Part shown: in pieces, positions 61,791 to 64,000 of the stretch
Layout of the letters: the number at the start of each line of letters is the position of its first letter
How positions within the stretch are numbered: the stretch's first letter is position 1
Assembly (NCBI RefSeq): GCF_026343125.1
Contig: NZ_JAPEMB010000001.1
Span: 5,151,501 to 5,215,500 of the forward strand
DNA from: Streptomyces sp. NBC_00094
GTDB taxonomy: Bacteria > Actinomycetota > Actinomycetes > Streptomycetales > Streptomycetaceae
Length of the DNA: 64,000 nt
Reading direction: 5' to 3'
Made by a program: the position numbers and the translations under genes
The notes under the pieces: generated by a model
What the model was told of the DNA's origin: nothing
Databases searched by the model: none
The model's input: the letters and a program-made list of their open reading frames with translations, nothing else

Positions 61791-63359
61791 ATGTCGAGAC
61801 TGCCGGGATGGCTGGGACGGCTGGGCGAGAGCCTGAGCCGCATGGGCGAACGCCTGGACGAGCGCAGGGCCGAGGCGGAGCGAGAGGATCCGCTCGGACC
61901 TCCGTACGAGAGCGAGGACGACCGCGAGGTCGACCGCCCGCTCGGCCGGCCCGCCGGCAGCCCGGTCGGTCGTGAGACGGTCGACGGAACGGATCCCTCC
62001 GGCAACGGAGGCCGTGTGGCCGGTTCCGGAGGGCAGGACGCCGCCCCTCACCAGGGCGTGATCGCCCCGGCTCCCGAGCGGCTCGCCGGCCCCGTCGCGT
62101 CCCTCCCGTACGACCCGACCGCCGCCGCGGCCGAGGAGGCCCCGGACGGGCACGGCCGTTCCGTCCCCGCACCCCCCTCGTACGCCCCGGCCGTGGCCGC
62201 CCGCCCCGATCCCGTCGCCGCGATCCCCTGGGGCATGCGCGTCGCGGCGGAGGCGAGTTGGCGGCTCCTCGTCTTCGCCGGCACGGTCTGGGTGCTGATG
62301 AAGGTGATCAGCTCCGTCCAGCTGGTCGTCCTCGCCTTCGTCGCCGCGCTCCTCGTCACCGCCCTGCTCCAGCCCACCGTCGCCCGGCTCCGGGTGATGG
62401 GCCTGCCGCGCGGGCTCGCCACCGCCGTCACCGCCGTCTCCGGCTTCGTCGTGATGGGCCTGGTCGGCTGGTTCGTGGTCTGGCAGGTCATGGACAACAT
62501 CGACAACCTGTCCGACCAGGTCAGGGACGGCATCGAGGAGCTCAAGCGGGGCCTCCTCAACAGCCCCTTCCACGTGACCGAGCAGCAGATCAACGGGATC
62601 GCGAAGAACCTCAGCGACTCCATCGGCGCCAACGCCGAGCAGATCACCTCCGTCGGCCTCCAGGGCGTGACCGTCGTCGTCGAGGCGATGACCGGCATCC
62701 TGCTCTCCATGTTCTCGACGCTCTTCCTGCTCTACGACGGGAAGAAGGTCTGGGAGTGGACGCTCAAGCTGGTCCCCGCCCAGGCCCGGCCGGGCGTCGC
62801 CGGCGCCGGCCCGCGCGCCTGGCGCACCCTCACCGCCTATGTGCGCGGCACGGTGCTCGTCGCCCTGATCGACGCGGTCTTCATCGGCCTGGGCCTCTAC
62901 TTCCTCGACGTGCCGATGGCCGTCCCGCTCGCCGTCTTCATCTTCCTGTTCGCCTTCATCCCGCTGGTCGGCGCCGTCATCTCCGGCGCCCTGGCGGTCG
63001 TCGTCGCGCTCGTCACCAACGGCCTGTTCACCGCGCTCATGGTGCTCGTCGTCGTGCTGGCCGTGCAGCAGATCGAGGGCCATGTGCTGCAGCCGTTCAT
63101 CCTCGGCCGGGCGGTACGCGTCCACCCGCTGGCCGTCGTCCTCGCGGTCGCGGCCGGCGGTCTGACCGCGGGCATCGGCGGCGCCGTGGTCGCCGTCCCG
63201 CTGGTGGCCGTGTCCAACACGGTGGTCGGCTACCTCCGCGCGTACAGCACCGAACAGGCCTTGCGCAGCACACCGGAACCGCGCGGCGCGACCGCGTTCG
63301 AAGTGGCCCCGACCCCGGCACCGGGCTCGGCGGCCGTCAAGGGGGAGATCAGCTCGTGA
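61791..63359 (+). CDS. AI-2E family transporter
   Basis: The ATG at 61791 follows GAGGAAGCG and gives 522 residues. About 150 N-terminal residues are hydrophilic and disordered (Arg/Glu then Pro/Ala-rich). The membrane domain (about 155-480) has some eight segments and the family motifs SSVQLVVLAFVAALLVTALLQPTVARL, GIEELKRGLLNSPFHVTEQQINGIAKNL, VQQIEGHVLQPFILGRAVRVHPLAVVLAVAAGGLTAGIGGAVVAVPLVAV. The family includes E. coli TqsA and Na+/H+ antiporters; the true substrate here is unknown. The long N-terminal extension is usual in Streptomyces. It overlaps the next gene by 4 bp (GTGA). Confidence 0.93.
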   Translation: MSRLPGWLGRLGESLSRMGERLDERRAEAEREDPLGPPYESEDDREVDRPLGRPAGSPVGRETVDGTDPSGNGGRVAGSGGQDAAPHQGVIAPAPERLAGPVASLPYDPTAAAAEEAPDGHGRSVPAPPSYAPAVAARPDPVAAIPWGMRVAAEASWRLLVFAGTVWVLMKVISSVQLVVLAFVAALLVTALLQPTVARLRVMGLPRGLATAVTAVSGFVVMGLVGWFVVWQVMDNIDNLSDQVRDGIEELKRGLLNSPFHVTEQQINGIAKNLSDSIGANAEQITSVGLQGVTVVVEAMTGILLSMFSTLFLLYDGKKVWEWTLKLVPAQARPGVAGAGPRAWRTLTAYVRGTVLVALIDAVFIGLGLYFLDVPMAVPLAVFIFLFAFIPLVGAVISGALAVVVALVTNGLFTALMVLVVVLAVQQIEGHVLQPFILGRAVRVHPLAVVLAVAAGGLTAGIGGAVVAVPLVAVSNTVVGYLRAYSTEQALRSTPEPRGATAFEVAPTPAPGSAAVKGEISS

Positions 63360-64000
63360 TTTCAGAGCCGGAACTGGACGGCGGGGACGTCTTCGTCACC
63401 TCCGAGGTCCTCACCGAGACCCCGCCGCCCCGCCCGCCCCGCGCCCGCCGCCCCTGGCTGTGGGCGCTCGGCGGCGCGGTGGTGGCGTCGGCGGTGTGGG
63501 GCGGGGGGCTCTACGCGTACGAGAAGCGCCAGGACCGGGGTCCGGACATGCTCGGGTACAAGAGCGTGGAGAACGTCTGCGAGGCGGCGGAGCTGAAGGC
63601 ACTCGTCGGGGTCCTCGGGAAGCGTTCGTCGGACAGCGGATCGGACAACGGATCCGACAGTGGAGCGGACAGCGGATCCGACAGCGGATCCGACAGCGGA
63701 TCCGACAGCGGATCCGACAGCGGATCCGACAGTGGAGCGGACGGCGGAGAGGACGGAGCCAAGGATCCGGCTCTGGACATCGAGAGCTGCTCGCTGACCT
63801 TCGGGGCGCCGGCGACCGGCTACAGCGGGGAGGTCACGTACACCCGGCATCTGGTGACCGATCCCGGGCCCGAGTTCGGCGCGCGGGCGCGGCGCTACGG
63901 CGACGTGGAGCCGTACGAGGGGCTGGGGGAGAAGGCGTACGTCCAGGTCTACGACGACCAGGCGGCGGAGCTGATGGTGCTCGACGGTCAGGTGGAGATC
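63356..64000 (+). CDS. Membrane-anchored protein with Ser-Asp-Gly repeats, 3' end outside window
   Basis: The GTG at 63356 overlaps the AI-2E gene stop (GTGA), and the frame stays open to the right edge (215 codons). A Pro/Arg-rich cytoplasmic N-terminus (ETPPPRPPRARRPWLW) leads to one membrane helix (WALGGAVVASAVWGGGLYAY) and then a tail outside the cell with SENVCEAAELK-like sequence, a run of about eight GSDS/GADS repeats and a domain with cysteines (SVENVCEAAELKALVG and IESCSLTFGAPATGY). The Cys-containing flanks suggest a small folded domain split by a repeat insert. The family is unknown to me. Confidence 0.8.
   Translation, partial: MISEPELDGGDVFVTSEVLTETPPPRPPRARRPWLWALGGAVVASAVWGGGLYAYEKRQDRGPDMLGYKSVENVCEAAELKALVGVLGKRSSDSGSDNGSDSGADSGSDSGSDSGSDSGSDSGSDSGADGGEDGAKDPALDIESCSLTFGAPATGYSGEVTYTRHLVTDPGPEFGARARRYGDVEPYEGLGEKAYVQVYDDQAAELMVLDGQVEI
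63634..63740 (+). repeat. 12-bp tandem repeats coding for Gly-Ser-Asp-Ser
   Basis: GGATCCGACAGC and close variants (GGAGCGGACAGC, GGATCCGACAGT) are repeated about eight to nine times, in frame with the membrane protein. They are nearly identical at the DNA level, which points to recent expansion. Confidence 0.9.

Noticed and set aside
1-64000. tRNA, rRNA or replication origin
   Set aside because: No cloverleaf with a T-loop GTTCGA-type core, no rRNA-like stretch and no DnaA-box cluster was seen in the intergenic regions by eye.

Overview
This 64-kb window is high-GC actinobacterial chromosome and almost certainly Streptomyces. It carries a chaplin next to a melC1-melC2 tyrosinase operon, an LPXTG wall protein, a GTP-dependent PEP carboxykinase, a chitinase whose promoter has a DasR-type palindrome, a tad pilus cluster of the streptomycete type, many GTG starts and ATGA/GTGA gene overlaps. 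No rRNA, tRNA or CRISPR array was seen.

Layout. 1-3.3 kb: small exported or wall-anchored proteins, ending in a ChpG-like chaplin. 3.3-4.6 kb: melC2/melC1 on the minus strand. 4.7-7.7 kb: a small conserved protein, a VKOR-type oxidoreductase, a GH26-like glycosidase and a TrhA/hemolysin III membrane protein. 7.9-9.7 kb: pckG. 9.9-14.5 kb: a translationally coupled minus-strand operon coding for a binding-protein-like protein, a TelA-like protein, a fused binding-protein/vWA lipoprotein and a membrane protein. 14.8-16.5 kb: a small conserved protein and an AlaA-like aminotransferase. 17.1-19.8 kb: a TnpB-only IS605-type element abutting an MptB-like mannosyltransferase. 19.9-25.1 kb: a divergent D-amino-acid module (D-aminoacylase, PLP deaminase / sugar kinase, IclR, RidA) with a clear palindromic operator. 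25.3-36.4 kb: a divergent pair of very large secreted proteins, an FG-GAP protein and an RHS polymorphic toxin with a HINT pretoxin domain, a 112-residue unrecognised tip and an overlapping candidate immunity gene. 36.5-41.2 kb: a secreted M14 carboxypeptidase, a soluble Ser/Thr kinase and the chitinase. 41.7-52.9 kb: the tad cluster, split by a second TnpB element that carries a divergent ribbon-helix-helix gene. 52.9-56.6 kb: a DUF559-like protein, an unknown protein, a membrane mannosyltransferase-like protein, a DUF192 protein and the prepilin peptidase that probably serves the tad system. 57-64 kb: an aldo/keto reductase, a cis-prenyltransferase, a PIN-PhoH ATPase, a lytic transglycosylase with a long structured leader, an AI-2E family permease and a partial Ser-Asp repeat membrane protein.

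The window is dominated by surface biology: aerial-hyphae coat (chaplin), wall anchoring, pigment, pilus, chitin use, secreted toxin and cell-wall turnover. The strongest leads are (1) the RHS/HINT toxin tip with its GTGA-overlapping partner gene, (2) the TnpB element that interrupts the tad operon, with an RHH regulator and operator-like repeats in the divergent promoter, (3) an LPXTG protein whose mature N-terminus keeps the exact cysteine spacing of a chaplin domain, and (4) the coupled TelA/vWA/binding-protein operon.
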